Below, in pieces: positions 25,541 through 34,254 of a stretch of DNA of 64,000 bases. Under the pieces are notes generated by a model. That model ran no database searches. It was not told the DNA's origin and saw only the letters and a program-made list of their open reading frames with translations. Position 1 is the stretch's first letter. Each line of letters opens with the position of its first letter. Source of the stretch: Flavobacteriaceae bacterium PS02337 (lineage in GTDB: Bacteria > Bacteroidota > Bacteroidia > Flavobacteriales > Flavobacteriaceae). Both the position numbers and the translations under genes were made by a program. The stretch covers positions 620,001-684,000 of the forward strand of contig JASCOE010000001.1 of NCBI GenBank assembly GCA_029959285.1, written 5' to 3'.

Positions 25541-27061
25541 TTAGCTATTTATCAAATAATCTTTTACTTTTTGTACAAAAGGATACATTACTTGATCCTC
25601 TTTGAATTCTGGAATTATGTTTCGAACATCGTCGTACCATTTTTTAGTAACAGACGAAATTTTGTCTTTTTGTTTTAAATAATCAATTGCCTGAACAATT
25701 GTGATTAATTCGATTGCCAGAACCTCAAAAGAGTTCTCAATCACTTTTGATGTAATCACCGCTGCGTTTGTTCCCATACTTACAATGTCTTGATTGTCAT
25801 TGTTGTTTGGAATACTGTGAACGTACATTGGATTTGATAACATTTGATTTTCGGCAGTTGTTGAAGTCGCCACGAATTGAACACCTTGCATTCCGAAATT
25901 AAATCCTAATGTTCCTAAGTTTACAAATGGAGGCAAAATTTCGTTGATTTTTGAATTCAATAAATAATTCAATTGACGTTCTGCCAGCATCGTTAATTTT
26001 GTAATAACTATTTTCAATTTATCCATTTCTAACGAAATATAATCTCCGTGGAAATTTCCTCCGTGATAAACGTGTTTGTTTTTTACGTCGATAATTGGAT
26101 TGTCGTTTGCCGAGTTAAATTCGTCTTCTAAAATAGAAGCGACATTATTTATAGTTTCTAAAACAGGTCCTAAAATTTGAGGAACACATCTTAGTGAATA
26201 ATATTCTTGGACTTTTTCTTTGAAGATTTCTTCTGTGTTTTCGCCAGAATATAAATGATCTTCTCTTTTACGGATTAAAGTACTGTCAGAAAGATTTTTT
26301 CTCATTCTTTCTGCAACTTCCTGCTGTCCTTTATGACGTTTGGTTTGGTTTAATTCTTCAGAGAAATGATCGTCATAAGCTTGAACTAATTCGTTAATTG
26401 CACAAGAAGCTTTTAACGACCAGTCTAATAATTTTTTTGCATAATGAACATTTACAACGCCAATTCCTGTCATTACAGAAGTTCCGTTGATTAACGCCAA
26501 ACCTTCTCTAATTTCTACCTGAATTGGTTTTAAACCTTCAATTTCAAAAACTTCTGAAGTTGGACGTCTTTCACCTTTATAAAAAACTTCACCTTCACCA
26601 ATTAAAACCAAAGCTAAATGAGATAACTGAACTAAATCTCCGCTGGCACCAACACCACCGTGCTCGAAAATTAAAGGCGTAATATCTCTATTGATTAATT
26701 CTGCCATTAAATGAATTACAGAAGAATGAACTCCCGAATTTCCTAAAGACAATGTATTTAATCTAGCTAAAATGGCAGCTTTTGCACATTCAGCGTTTAA
26801 AGGTTTTCCTGTTCCAGAAGAGTGACTTCTAATTAAATTGTATTGCAGTTGAATTTGATCTGACTCTTTAATTCTATATTGAGCCATTGGACCAAAGCCA
26901 GTATTTACTCCGTAGATTACTTTGTTTCCTGAGAATTCTTTCAAGAAATTAAAACTTTCGTTTACTCGATTTTGAACAACATCGCTTATGACAACTTTGT
27001 TTTTTCCAAAGATTATGGCTTCAAATTCTGCTAAACTTAAATATTCATTTATTGTATTCAT
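25541..27061 (-). CDS. Aromatic ammonia-lyase (probable tyrosine ammonia-lyase)
   Basis: A 506-residue HAL/PAL-family enzyme. Seen: catalytic Tyr50 in IYGVNTGFGP, Ser79-His80 in the selectivity loop (LIRSHSSGTG), and GVGASGDL where Ala139-Ser140-Gly141 form the MIO cofactor. The family covers histidine and tyrosine lyases; the pigment context argues for tyrosine to 4-coumarate, the aryl starter of flexirubin. A start at ATG 27061 is used (the preceding in-frame codon is TTG). No hutU, hutI or hutG neighbours are present, against histidine degradation. Confidence 0.85.
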   Translation of the reverse strand: MNTINEYLSLAEFEAIIFGKNKVVISDVVQNRVNESFNFLKEFSGNKVIYGVNTGFGPMAQYRIKESDQIQLQYNLIRSHSSGTGKPLNAECAKAAILARLNTLSLGNSGVHSSVIHLMAELINRDITPLIFEHGGVGASGDLVQLSHLALVLIGEGEVFYKGERRPTSEVFEIEGLKPIQVEIREGLALINGTSVMTGIGVVNVHYAKKLLDWSLKASCAINELVQAYDDHFSEELNQTKRHKGQQEVAERMRKNLSDSTLIRKREDHLYSGENTEEIFKEKVQEYYSLRCVPQILGPVLETINNVASILEDEFNSANDNPIIDVKNKHVYHGGNFHGDYISLEMDKLKIVITKLTMLAERQLNYLLNSKINEILPPFVNLGTLGFNFGMQGVQFVATSTTAENQMLSNPMYVHSIPNNNDNQDIVSMGTNAAVITSKVIENSFEVLAIELITIVQAIDYLKQKDKISSVTKKWYDDVRNIIPEFKEDQVMYPFVQKVKDYLINS

Positions 27062-27097
27062 CAAATCAATTTTGGTTGCGCTAATTTAATTTTATTT

Positions 27098-27123
27098 ATC
27101 AAAATAATTGTAGTTATTTTGAT
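27098..27123. promoter_or_regulatory. Perfect palindrome between divergent lyase and halogenase-like genes
   Basis: ATCAAAATAA and TTATTTTGAT are exact inverted repeats around TTGTAG. The palindrome sits directly downstream of the candidate -7 box of the lyase gene, where a repressor could block transcription start. No regulator gene is adjacent. Confidence 0.6.
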
Positions 27124-27128
27124 GATGG

Positions 27129-27136
27129 CAAATGTA
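27129..27136 (-). promoter_or_regulatory. Candidate -7 box for ammonia-lyase/flexirubin operon
   Basis: Minus-strand TACATTTG matches TAnnTTTG. The predicted start of transcription (about 27122) lies at the edge of the adjacent palindrome and leaves a leader of about 60 bases before the lyase ATG. Confidence 0.5.
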
Positions 27137-27162
27137 GGTTAATTAATGATAATAATTCTAAT

Positions 27163-28413
27163 ATGATAAAGGAGTTTGTTGATGTTTTAGTGATTGGTGC
27201 AGGACCATCTGGTTGTGTTTCGGCGTCGTATCTTTATAAAAACAACGTTAAAGTGAAAGTTGTAGAAAAGCAAAAGTTTCCGAGACTTGTTGTTGGAGAA
27301 AGCCTTATTCCGCGCGTAATGGATCATTTTGCTGAGGCAGAATTGTTTGACGCGCTTGATGCAATGAACTTCGAGAAAAAGTTAGGTGCTCGTTTTATTA
27401 GAGGTGAAGAGATTTGCAATTTCGATTTCAGTAAAAAATTTGGAGAAGGCTGGGATTGGACTTGGCAGGTTCCTCGTGCTGATTTTGACAACACAATGGC
27501 GCAAGAAATTGTGCGAAAAGGAATTGATCTTGAATTTGAAAGCGAAGTTTTGGAAGTTTCTTTTGAAGGAAAAAAATCAAAAACAATCGTAAAAGATAAA
27601 GAAGGAAATCTAAAAGAAATTCACGCCAATTTTATAATTGATTCAAGCGGATACGGACGTGTTTTACCAAGGCTTTTAGATTTGGATACGCCATCAAAAT
27701 TAGATCCGCATTCTTCGATTTTCACACACGTAAAAGATATTAACAGGCCAGAAGGTGAAGAAGGAACTCAAATTTCTTTTGATATTTTGGAAACTGAAGT
27801 TTGGCTTTGGGTAATTCCGTTTTCTAATGGAAATACAAGTTTAGGAGTTGTTGGTCCGACAGATTTTATTAATTCGCTTTCTGAAAATAAAAATAATGCA
27901 GAGGCTTTAAAAAATGCCATTCAGAAATCTGATTATTATATTAAAAGATTTGCTGGAACAGAATTTTTATTCGAACCAGTTAAATTAGAAAACTATTCTA
28001 GAGCCGTAAAAAGAATGTATGGCGACGGTTTTGCTTTGACAGGAAATAGTTCTGAATTCTTAGATCCAGTTTTCTCGTCAGGTGTAGCTTTTGCAACAGA
28101 ATCTGGAATGCTGGCAGCAAAATTATATTTGAAAGAATCGAAAGGAATTCCTGTTGACTGGGAAGTAGAATTTACACAATATATGAAACGAGGAATTGCT
28201 GTTTTCACTACTTATGTACAAGAATGGTATACTGGAAATCTTCAGACTTTATTTTTCCATCAGCCAGAAAATCCTGAAGTAAAAGAAAAAATATGTGCTG
28301 TTTTAGCAGGTTATGTTTGGAACGAAGAAAATTCGTTTGTCAAAAAACACGATCACGTAATAGCGAATATGGCGTATTTACTAAATATGCAAAAAGAACA
28401 AAGCCCTGAATAA
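27163..28413 (+). CDS. FAD-dependent halogenase-like oxidoreductase
   Basis: A 416-residue flavoprotein: FAD loop GAGPSG at 12-17, GESLIP at 45-50, the lysine-containing segment FEKKLGARF (Lys73) and W-L-W-V-I-P at 214-219, the halogenase signature WxWxIP. These are the marks of phenolic or tryptophan halogenases, though non-halogenating hydroxylases and reductases of the superfamily share parts. Divergent from the ammonia-lyase with a shared control region, it could chlorinate or hydroxylate the aryl ring or resorcinol of the pigment. It ends in a strong terminator. Confidence 0.75.
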   Translation: MIKEFVDVLVIGAGPSGCVSASYLYKNNVKVKVVEKQKFPRLVVGESLIPRVMDHFAEAELFDALDAMNFEKKLGARFIRGEEICNFDFSKKFGEGWDWTWQVPRADFDNTMAQEIVRKGIDLEFESEVLEVSFEGKKSKTIVKDKEGNLKEIHANFIIDSSGYGRVLPRLLDLDTPSKLDPHSSIFTHVKDINRPEGEEGTQISFDILETEVWLWVIPFSNGNTSLGVVGPTDFINSLSENKNNAEALKNAIQKSDYYIKRFAGTEFLFEPVKLENYSRAVKRMYGDGFALTGNSSEFLDPVFSSGVAFATESGMLAAKLYLKESKGIPVDWEVEFTQYMKRGIAVFTTYVQEWYTGNLQTLFFHQPENPEVKEKICAVLAGYVWNEENSFVKKHDHVIANMAYLLNMQKEQSPE

Positions 28414-28428
28414 TCAGGGCTTTTTTTT
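28401..28428. terminator. Terminator after halogenase-like gene
   Basis: AGCCCTGA, loop, TCAGGGCT followed by eight T. The hairpin begins inside the last codons of the gene, and the stop codon lies in the loop. Confidence 0.9.
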
Positions 28429-29029
28429 ATTTCGTTTTCTTTATTATAAGTTTTGACATAGATTTTGCCGTTTTTGCAAATCCTTCACCAATTCTGGTTT
28501 CATTACTAAAATTGCTTCCCCATTGATCTCCAGGAGCTTCTTCGCTAGTGATTTCCAATAAAACATTTGATTTATTAGCCGTTTCAACAAATTTTAGGTT
28601 TGTGGTAACTTTTGCTGGTTGTTTCATAATTCCTGCATCCCAACCTGGGTAAATCCATACCGCTTTTACAATTAAAGTATAAGGCGTTTTTAATCCTTCT
28701 TGAAAGTTTAAATCTTTTTTTTCTTTTGTTAAAACAATATTAGCAATTTCTAAAAATTTCGGCGTCCAGATCTGTTCTCTTGCATTGACCCACTTTTTCT
28801 CCCAGATATTTCCGTTTCCTTTTGCTTTTTCATCAAGCTCAGCTTTGTGTTCTTTTACATATTGTGCTTCAGACTTTTTTTCTTTCATCATAGTAAAATC
28901 ACTATAATCAAATTCGGTATTGATTTCTTTTTGATCTTTTAAAAAGTCAAAATTTCCCTGAACCACATTCATGTCCTGAGCAAAAACAGCTCCTGAAAAT
29001 AAGAAGCATGCAATAATTAGTTTTTTCAT
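28427..29029 (-). CDS. Exported protein of unknown function
   Basis: A 200-residue protein with signal peptide MKKLIIACFLFSGAVFAQ. The mature part is mixed alpha/beta, with WIYPGWDAGIMKQPAKVTTN as the most distinctive segment; it ends in a basic helix. This pattern occurs in Bacteroidetes periplasmic or outer-membrane-associated proteins without known function. It is a single-gene unit converging with the halogenase-like gene. Confidence 0.75.
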   Translation of the reverse strand: MKKLIIACFLFSGAVFAQDMNVVQGNFDFLKDQKEINTEFDYSDFTMMKEKKSEAQYVKEHKAELDEKAKGNGNIWEKKWVNAREQIWTPKFLEIANIVLTKEKKDLNFQEGLKTPYTLIVKAVWIYPGWDAGIMKQPAKVTTNLKFVETANKSNVLLEITSEEAPGDQWGSNFSNETRIGEGFAKTAKSMSKLIIKKTK

Positions 29030-29133
29030 TTGTTGATTAATTGAGGTTAATTTTCTATAATTTAAAATTAATTAAAATCATTAATAAACAACATATTACG
29101 TGTTAAAATAAAATTACCATTTGTTATAAAACA

Positions 29134-29169
29134 AAAAGAGGATTTCAATTTTGAAATCCTCTTTTTTAT
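29134..29169. terminator. Bidirectional terminator
   Basis: AGAGGATTTCA and TGAAATCCTCT form an 11-bp stem flanked by A-run and T-run. It closes the mutarotase-hydrolase operon on the minus strand. Confidence 0.85.
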
Positions 29170-29192
29170 TTTTTTGAATGAAAAATTGAATA

Positions 29193-29528
29193 TTACAATC
29201 CAAAAATCTTATCCATTAAAATCCATTTTTGTCCTGGTTTTGCCCACGGTAAAGCTTGTTGGAATTTCCACATTAAAGTTTCCCATTCCTGAACTTTTTC
29301 GTTTGCAGCATCGGCTTGATCTTTCTTTTCGAAAGTGAAATCAGCGTCAGCTTCTATAATCATAAATAATCGGTTTCCAGTGCAGTAAATATCCAAAACT
29401 TCAATTCCAGAATCTTGAATACTTTTTTTAATTTCTGGCCAGACATTTTCATGCAGTTCTTTATATTCTGCAATTAAATCGGCGTCATCTTTTAAGTCTA
29501 AAGCCAGATAGAATTTTTGAGTTGCCAT
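29193..29528 (-). CDS. L-rhamnose/L-fucose mutarotase family protein
   Basis: A 111-residue ferredoxin-like protein of the RhaM family (COG3254): LKDDADLIAEYKELHENVWPE at the start (catalytic His in HENVW) and WKFQQALPWAKPGQKW near the end. Members interconvert anomers of L-rhamnose, and related ones L-fucose. Its position 4 bp after an FAH hydrolase and near two SDRs and a UxaA dehydratase favours a role in non-phosphorylative deoxysugar oxidation. Confidence 0.85.
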   Translation of the reverse strand: MATQKFYLALDLKDDADLIAEYKELHENVWPEIKKSIQDSGIEVLDIYCTGNRLFMIIEADADFTFEKKDQADAANEKVQEWETLMWKFQQALPWAKPGQKWILMDKIFGL

Positions 29529-29532
29529 AATT

Positions 29533-30390
29533 TTAGTTTTGTTGATACGCTACGGCAGTTTGTTTACTTGTGCCTAAACCTTCGATTCCTAATTCGATTA
29601 CGTCGCCCGCTTTAATGTAAATTGGATCTGGTTTGATTCCTAATCCAACTCCCGGAGGTGTTCCCGTACTGATCACATCGCCAGGAAGCAATGTCATAAA
29701 CTGGCTTAAATAATGAACCAAGAAAGGAATTTTAAAAATTAAGTTTGAAGTATTACTGTTTTGAAACGTTTTTCCGTTTACAGTCAACCACATTTTTAAG
29801 TTATTTACATCGCCAACTTCGTCTGGAGTTGCCATAATTGGACCAAGAGGAGCGAAGGTATCAGAACCTTTTCCTTTTGCCCATTGTCCGCCGCGTTCGA
29901 TTTGGAATGCTCTTTCGCTATAATCATTTAAAAGACAATATCCAGCGATGTAGTTTGGTGCATCTTTTTCAGAAACGTAGCTTGCTTTTTTACCTACAAC
30001 AAATGCTAATTCTACTTCCCAGTCTGTTTTTTCGCTGTTTTTTGGAATGATCAAATTGTCATTTGGTCCACATAAAGAAGTGGTTGATTTGAAGAAAATA
30101 ATTGGTTCTTCTGGAATTGCAGCTCCAGTTTCTTCGCAGTGATCTACATAATTTAATCCGATGCAGATAATTTTTGAAGGACGCGCAACAGGTGAACCTA
30201 AACGAACTGAATCGCTAACTTCTGGCAATGCTGGATTATTTTTTAAAGCTTCTTCTAATTTTGCTAAACCGTCATTTTCAAAAAAAGCTTCGTTGTAATC
30301 TGTTACAATAGACGAAACATCGTATCTTTTTTCATTTAGTAAAACACCTGGTTTTTCCTTTCCTTCTTCTCCGAATCTAATAAGTTTCAT
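29533..30390 (-). CDS. FAH-family hydrolase (diketo-deoxy-sugar acid hydrolase)
   Basis: A 285-residue fumarylacetoacetate hydrolase-family enzyme: IICIGLNYVDH, the metal-binding DWEVELAFVVG, NDYSERAFQ, and GDVISTGTPPGVG. In non-phosphorylative L-fucose or L-rhamnose routes this family cleaves 2,4-diketo-3-deoxy acids to pyruvate and lactate, which fits its neighbours. A homologous role in aromatic degradation is less likely since no such genes are nearby. A composite repeat separates it from the SDR gene upstream. Confidence 0.8.
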   Translation of the reverse strand: MKLIRFGEEGKEKPGVLLNEKRYDVSSIVTDYNEAFFENDGLAKLEEALKNNPALPEVSDSVRLGSPVARPSKIICIGLNYVDHCEETGAAIPEEPIIFFKSTTSLCGPNDNLIIPKNSEKTDWEVELAFVVGKKASYVSEKDAPNYIAGYCLLNDYSERAFQIERGGQWAKGKGSDTFAPLGPIMATPDEVGDVNNLKMWLTVNGKTFQNSNTSNLIFKIPFLVHYLSQFMTLLPGDVISTGTPPGVGLGIKPDPIYIKAGDVIELGIEGLGTSKQTAVAYQQN

Positions 30391-30420
30391 ATTTTAATTT
30401 TTTTAGTAATGTGTATTTTT

Positions 30421-30589
30421 TTTAGCCACTCCCGATAGCTATCGGGATAAAAGGATTAAAATGATTTTTAAATCCAGTTTTGTCAGGCTGAGCGAAGTCG
30501 AAGCCCACGTCCAATTGGAACGCCCTTCGACTTCGCTCAGGGTGACAAACTAAAGGGAATCCTTTTAATCTTTTTAATCTGTGGCTAAA
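30421..30589. repeat. Composite nested palindrome, copy B with inserted 16-bp palindrome
   Basis: Outer arms TTTAGCCACT (30421-30430) and AATCTGTGGCTAAA (30576-30589); inner hairpin 30478-30548 in reversed orientation relative to copy A. The left arm is split by the perfect palindrome CCCGATAGCTATCGGG at 30431-30446, itself a separate small repeat. It lies inside the operon between SDR and hydrolase genes. Confidence 0.9.
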
Positions 30590-30596
30590 TTTTTTT

Positions 30597-31361
30597 TTAG
30601 TTGTTCAATTTAATGAATCCGCCATCAATTGGATAATCTGAACCTGTGATGAAAGACGATTCGTCGCTGCATAAAAATAATGCTAAAGTTGCGATTTCTT
30701 CTGGTTTTCCCATTCTTCCAATCGGTTGCGATTGAGAAAGTTTTTCGAAAATTTCTTCTTCTTTCCCTGGATAATTTTTAGCGATAAACCCGTCTACGAA
30801 AGGCGTGTGAACGCGTGCAGGAGAAATAGAATTACATCTGATTTTATCGTGTAAATAATCTTTTGCAACTGATAAGGTCATGGCCATAACTGCTCCTTTT
30901 GCAGTAGAATAAGCAAAACGATCTGGAATTCCAACCCAGCAAGCGATTGAAGCTAAGTTCAAAATAACACCTCCGCCAGAATTTCTTAGCGCCGGAATCG
31001 AAGCGTGAAGGCAGTTGTAAACCCCTTTTACGTTTACATTCATGATTCGGTCAAAATCAGATTCTGAAGTTGTGTCTACTTTTCCAACGTGAGCAATTCC
31101 CGCGTTGTTTACCAGAATATTGATATTTCCGATTTTCTCGAAAGTCGTTTTGACTTGTTCATGATTTGAAACGTCGCACGCGTGAGCAAAAACATTTCCA
31201 CCAGCTGATTTAATTTCTTCAACCGTTTCTTTTGCGCTTTCTTCCGTCAATTCTAAAATATGAACTTCAGCTCCTTGTTTAGCAAATAAAACCGAAATCG
31301 CTCGTCCAATTCCGCTTCCTCCGCCAGTGATAATTGCTTTTTTATTTTGTAATGAAAACAT
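30597..31361 (-). CDS. SDR dehydrogenase, probable 2-keto-3-deoxy-fuconate dehydrogenase
   Basis: A 254-residue short-chain dehydrogenase with TGGGSGIG, NNAG and intact YSTAK catalytic motif, C-terminal GSDYPIDGG. In L-fucose or L-rhamnose oxidation an SDR of this type oxidises the 2-keto-3-deoxy acid before the FAH hydrolase step, matching the gene order. I take ATG 31361 (MFSLQNKKAIIT); an upstream in-frame extension of 44 residues overlaps the dehydratase gene and looks non-coding. Confidence 0.85.
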   Translation of the reverse strand: MFSLQNKKAIITGGGSGIGRAISVLFAKQGAEVHILELTEESAKETVEEIKSAGGNVFAHACDVSNHEQVKTTFEKIGNINILVNNAGIAHVGKVDTTSESDFDRIMNVNVKGVYNCLHASIPALRNSGGGVILNLASIACWVGIPDRFAYSTAKGAVMAMTLSVAKDYLHDKIRCNSISPARVHTPFVDGFIAKNYPGKEEEIFEKLSQSQPIGRMGKPEEIATLALFLCSDESSFITGSDYPIDGGFIKLNN

Positions 31362-31399
31362 TTGATATAAATTTTTATGAGTTGTTTTTAATAGTCTTT

Positions 31400-33055
31400 T
31401 TACAAAGATACGCCGCGTTTCCACGGAATAAAATCGTCTTGGTTTAATTGAACTGCTTTCGGAATAATTTCGCCGCTTGCCGCTTTGATGCAATATTCTA
31501 AAATTTCCTCGCCCATTTCTTCAATAGATTTTTCACCACTAATGATTGGTCCGCAGTCAATATCGATAATATCTTTCATTCTGGTTGCTAGAACAGAATT
31601 TGTTGCTACTTTAATTACAGGACAAACTGGGTTTCCTGTCGGAGTTCCCAATCCGGTTGTAAATAAAATTAAAGTTGCTCCAGAAGCTGCTTTTCCAGTT
31701 GTCGCTTCAACGTCATTTCCTGGCGTACAAACTAAACTTAAACCTGGTTTTGTAACCAATTCGGTATAATCTAAAACATCAACAACAGGTGAAGTTCCGC
31801 CTTTTTTTGCTGCTCCAGCACTTTTGATCGCATCTGTAATCAATCCGTCTTTGATGTTTCCAGGAGAAGGATTCATATGAAAACCAGAACCTACTTTATG
31901 GGCAAGTTCATCATAAGATTCCATTAAATCGATGAATTTTTTAGCCTTATCTTCCGTAATGCATCTGTCAATTAAATTCTGTTCGGCACCACATAATTCT
32001 GGGAATTCGGCCAAAAGAATTTTTCCGCCTAAAGCTACTACTAAATCTGAAGTATAACCAACAGCAGGATTTGCAGAAACACCGCTGAAACCATCGCTTC
32101 CGCCACATTTTACACCAATGCATAAATCGCTTAAAGGTGCATCGGTTCTTTCATATTTATTGATTTCGATTAAACCTTCAAAAGTTTTTTTGATGGCATT
32201 TGTAATCAAAACTTCTTCGCTTTCTGTTTGCTGCTGTTCAAAAATAAATAACGGTTTATCGAAATCTGGGTTTTGTCTTTTTACATCATTTACAAAATCC
32301 TGAACTTGTAAATGCTGGCAACCTAAACTCAAAAGCGTGATGCCGCCCACGTTTGGATGATTCGCGTAAGAAGCCAATAAAGCGCTCAAAGTAGAAGCAT
32401 CTTGACGTGTTCCGCCGCAACCACCTTGGTGATTTAAGAATTTAATTCCGTCCACATTTTCAAAAACGCGTTTGTTTTTTGGAGTCGGATTTAATTCAAT
32501 ATTAATATCGTTAATGTCATTTCCTTTCAAATAACCTTCCAGTAATTCGTGCGTAAATTGGTTGTATTTGTCTGTTACAGCATAACCCAATTGTTTGTGT
32601 AAGGCTTCTTTTATGACATCTAAATTTCTGTTTTCACAAAAAACAGTCGGAACAAAAAGCCAGTAATTTGCCGTTCCAACGCGTCCGTCTTTTCTTTTAT
32701 AACCTTTAAAAGTTCTGTTTTCGAATTTTGAAACATCAGGTGCATTCCATTCGTAAGAAGCATTTCTGTAAGCGTACGGATCTGCGGCATGTTTAAGGTT
32801 TTCGGTTGTCATTAGACTTCCTTTCGCTAAATCGTTTTGCACTTTTCCTACCAAAACACCGTACATATTTACTTCTTCTCCCTGCTTCATGTCCTGCATG
32901 TAGAATTTATGTTTGGCTTTGATGAGGTCTTGCAAAACGTAAGTTTCATTTTCAAAATGAATGGTTTCGCCTTTCTGAAGATCGGTTAAGGCAACCAATA
33001 CATTATCGTCTGGATGCAGTTTTACAACCAGTTTTTTTGTGTTATTCTCAGACAT
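31400..33055 (-). CDS. UxaA/GarD-family sugar-acid dehydratase
   Basis: A 551-residue protein: N-terminal SAF domain (about 1-90, KLVVKLHPDDNVLVALTDL) and the altronate/galactarate dehydratase core with conserved cysteines in NHQGGCGGTR, GVKCGGSDGFSG and CTPGNDVEATTG, which bind the iron centre of this family. Family members dehydrate altronate, galactarate or related sugar acids. Between an SDR and an AraC regulator it probably dehydrates L-fuconate or a similar acid; altronate is the main alternative. Confidence 0.85.
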   Translation of the reverse strand: MSENNTKKLVVKLHPDDNVLVALTDLQKGETIHFENETYVLQDLIKAKHKFYMQDMKQGEEVNMYGVLVGKVQNDLAKGSLMTTENLKHAADPYAYRNASYEWNAPDVSKFENRTFKGYKRKDGRVGTANYWLFVPTVFCENRNLDVIKEALHKQLGYAVTDKYNQFTHELLEGYLKGNDINDINIELNPTPKNKRVFENVDGIKFLNHQGGCGGTRQDASTLSALLASYANHPNVGGITLLSLGCQHLQVQDFVNDVKRQNPDFDKPLFIFEQQQTESEEVLITNAIKKTFEGLIEINKYERTDAPLSDLCIGVKCGGSDGFSGVSANPAVGYTSDLVVALGGKILLAEFPELCGAEQNLIDRCITEDKAKKFIDLMESYDELAHKVGSGFHMNPSPGNIKDGLITDAIKSAGAAKKGGTSPVVDVLDYTELVTKPGLSLVCTPGNDVEATTGKAASGATLILFTTGLGTPTGNPVCPVIKVATNSVLATRMKDIIDIDCGPIISGEKSIEEMGEEILEYCIKAASGEIIPKAVQLNQDDFIPWKRGVSL

Positions 33056-33215
33056 TGTGTTGTTGTTTTTTTCTTTTTTTTTGATGTCAATGCTTTCGTT
33101 TTATAACAATTTAATCCTTTGATTTTGTATAGAATTCGGGCAGTTAACGAAAAATAAAATTAGCCTTTTTACACATTTGTTAATAGTCTGATATTATCCG
33201 TGTCTAATCTTTAAT

Positions 33216-33223
33216 TATCTTTG
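33216..33223 (+). promoter_or_regulatory. Candidate -7 box for AraC gene, next to ATG
   Basis: TATCTTTG, exact TAnnTTTG, ends 4 bases before the start codon at 33228, so transcription would begin at or near the ATG (leaderless mRNA). No -33 TTG at 17-23 bp. Confidence 0.4.
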
Positions 33224-33227
33224 CAAC

Positions 33228-34118
33228 ATGAAATTGGAACAAACAAAAATAGCGTCTTATCTCAACACCAAAGTTTCGGTGCTGAATCGTATTGAGCCTT
33301 TTTTTCAAGCGCCTTTTCATTCGCATCCGGAATTGGAATTGGTGTATGTAAAAGAGAGTTTTGGCAAGCGAATTATCGGAAATTCGGTAATGCCATTTGA
33401 ACCTGGAGATATGGTTTTTTTAGGTTCTGATATTCCGCATGTTTGGTTAAATGACGAAAAATATTATCAAGGAATTGAAGATTTAAAAGCCAATTCGATT
33501 GTTGTATATTTTCATAAAGACATTTTCGGACCCACTTTTTACGAATTAAAAGAAACCCAAAAAATCAACGAACTTTTTTTTCAGGCTGGAAAAGGAATTT
33601 CGATTATCGGAAAAACCAATAAACAGATTGCGAAAAAATTGGAAAAATTAGTTTCTAAAAAAGACTTCGAAGTTATTGTGGGACTTTTTGAGATTTTGTC
33701 TATTCTTTCCGAAAGCCAGGATACGATTTACATCAATGACGAGATTTATTCTTTGATGCAAAAGGATTCTAAAGTAGATCGTCTTTCGGAGGTTTTTCAA
33801 TACGTCAATAAAAATTACAAAAAGAATATTTCATTAGAAGAGATTGCCGCTGTCGCGAATATGACTCGAACTTCTTTCTGCAGAATGTTCAGGGCAAAAA
33901 CGAAAAAGAATTTTGTAGATTATTTACACGAAATCCGAATTTCAAATTCCTGTAAATTGCTTTTGGAAACCGATAAAAGTATGTCTGAAATTGCGTATGA
34001 ATGCGGTTATAAAACGGCTTCGAATTTTAATAAACTTTTCAAAAAAGTTAAAGGAATAACGCCTTCCGATTTTAAAAATAATGCGAAGGTTAGTTTTGCC
34101 ACAGATTATAAAGATTAA
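33228..34118 (+). CDS. AraC-family transcriptional regulator of sugar-acid operon
   Basis: A 296-residue regulator: N-terminal cupin sensor (FHSHPELELVYV at about 31-42) and C-terminal double helix-turn-helix (EEIAAVANMTRTSFCRMFR; MSEIAYECGYKTASNFNKLF). It is divergent from the UxaA-family gene with 172 bp between, so it probably controls that operon. The last seven codons (FATDYKD) and the stop lie in the outer arm of composite repeat copy C, so the repeat has supplied the C-terminus. Confidence 0.9.
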   Translation: MKLEQTKIASYLNTKVSVLNRIEPFFQAPFHSHPELELVYVKESFGKRIIGNSVMPFEPGDMVFLGSDIPHVWLNDEKYYQGIEDLKANSIVVYFHKDIFGPTFYELKETQKINELFFQAGKGISIIGKTNKQIAKKLEKLVSKKDFEVIVGLFEILSILSESQDTIYINDEIYSLMQKDSKVDRLSEVFQYVNKNYKKNISLEEIAAVANMTRTSFCRMFRAKTKKNFVDYLHEIRISNSCKLLLETDKSMSEIAYECGYKTASNFNKLFKKVKGITPSDFKNNAKVSFATDYKD

Positions 34119-34250
34119 AAGGATTCGCCTTAGTTTGTCACCCTGAGCGAAGTCGAAGGGCGTTCCAATTGGACGTGGGCTTCGACTTCGCTCAGCCTGA
34201 CAAAACTGGATTTGAAAATCCTTTTAATCTGTGTAATCTGTGGCAAAAAA
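34094..34250. repeat. Composite nested palindrome, copy C, overlapping gene 3' end
   Basis: Left outer arm starts TTTTGCCACAGATTATAAAG within the AraC coding sequence; the right arm ends CTGTGTAATCTGTGGCAAAA. The inner hairpin beginning TTTGTCACCCTGAGCGAAG has the same orientation as copy A. It lies between the convergent AraC and SDR genes and could serve as a terminator for both. Confidence 0.9.
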
Positions 34251-34254
34251 CATT

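Noticed and set aside
25541-27061. Histidine ammonia-lyase of histidine degradation
   Set aside because: MIO motif alone cannot distinguish, but no hut genes are near and the gene heads the flexirubin locus, so tyrosine is favoured.
31362-31493. 44-residue extension of the SDR
   Set aside because: Basic, low-quality sequence overlapping the dehydratase gene; the SDR fold starts at MFSLQNKKAIIT.
33056-33227. Small gene between the UxaA-family gene and the AraC gene
   Set aside because: No open frame of useful length; T-rich control region only.
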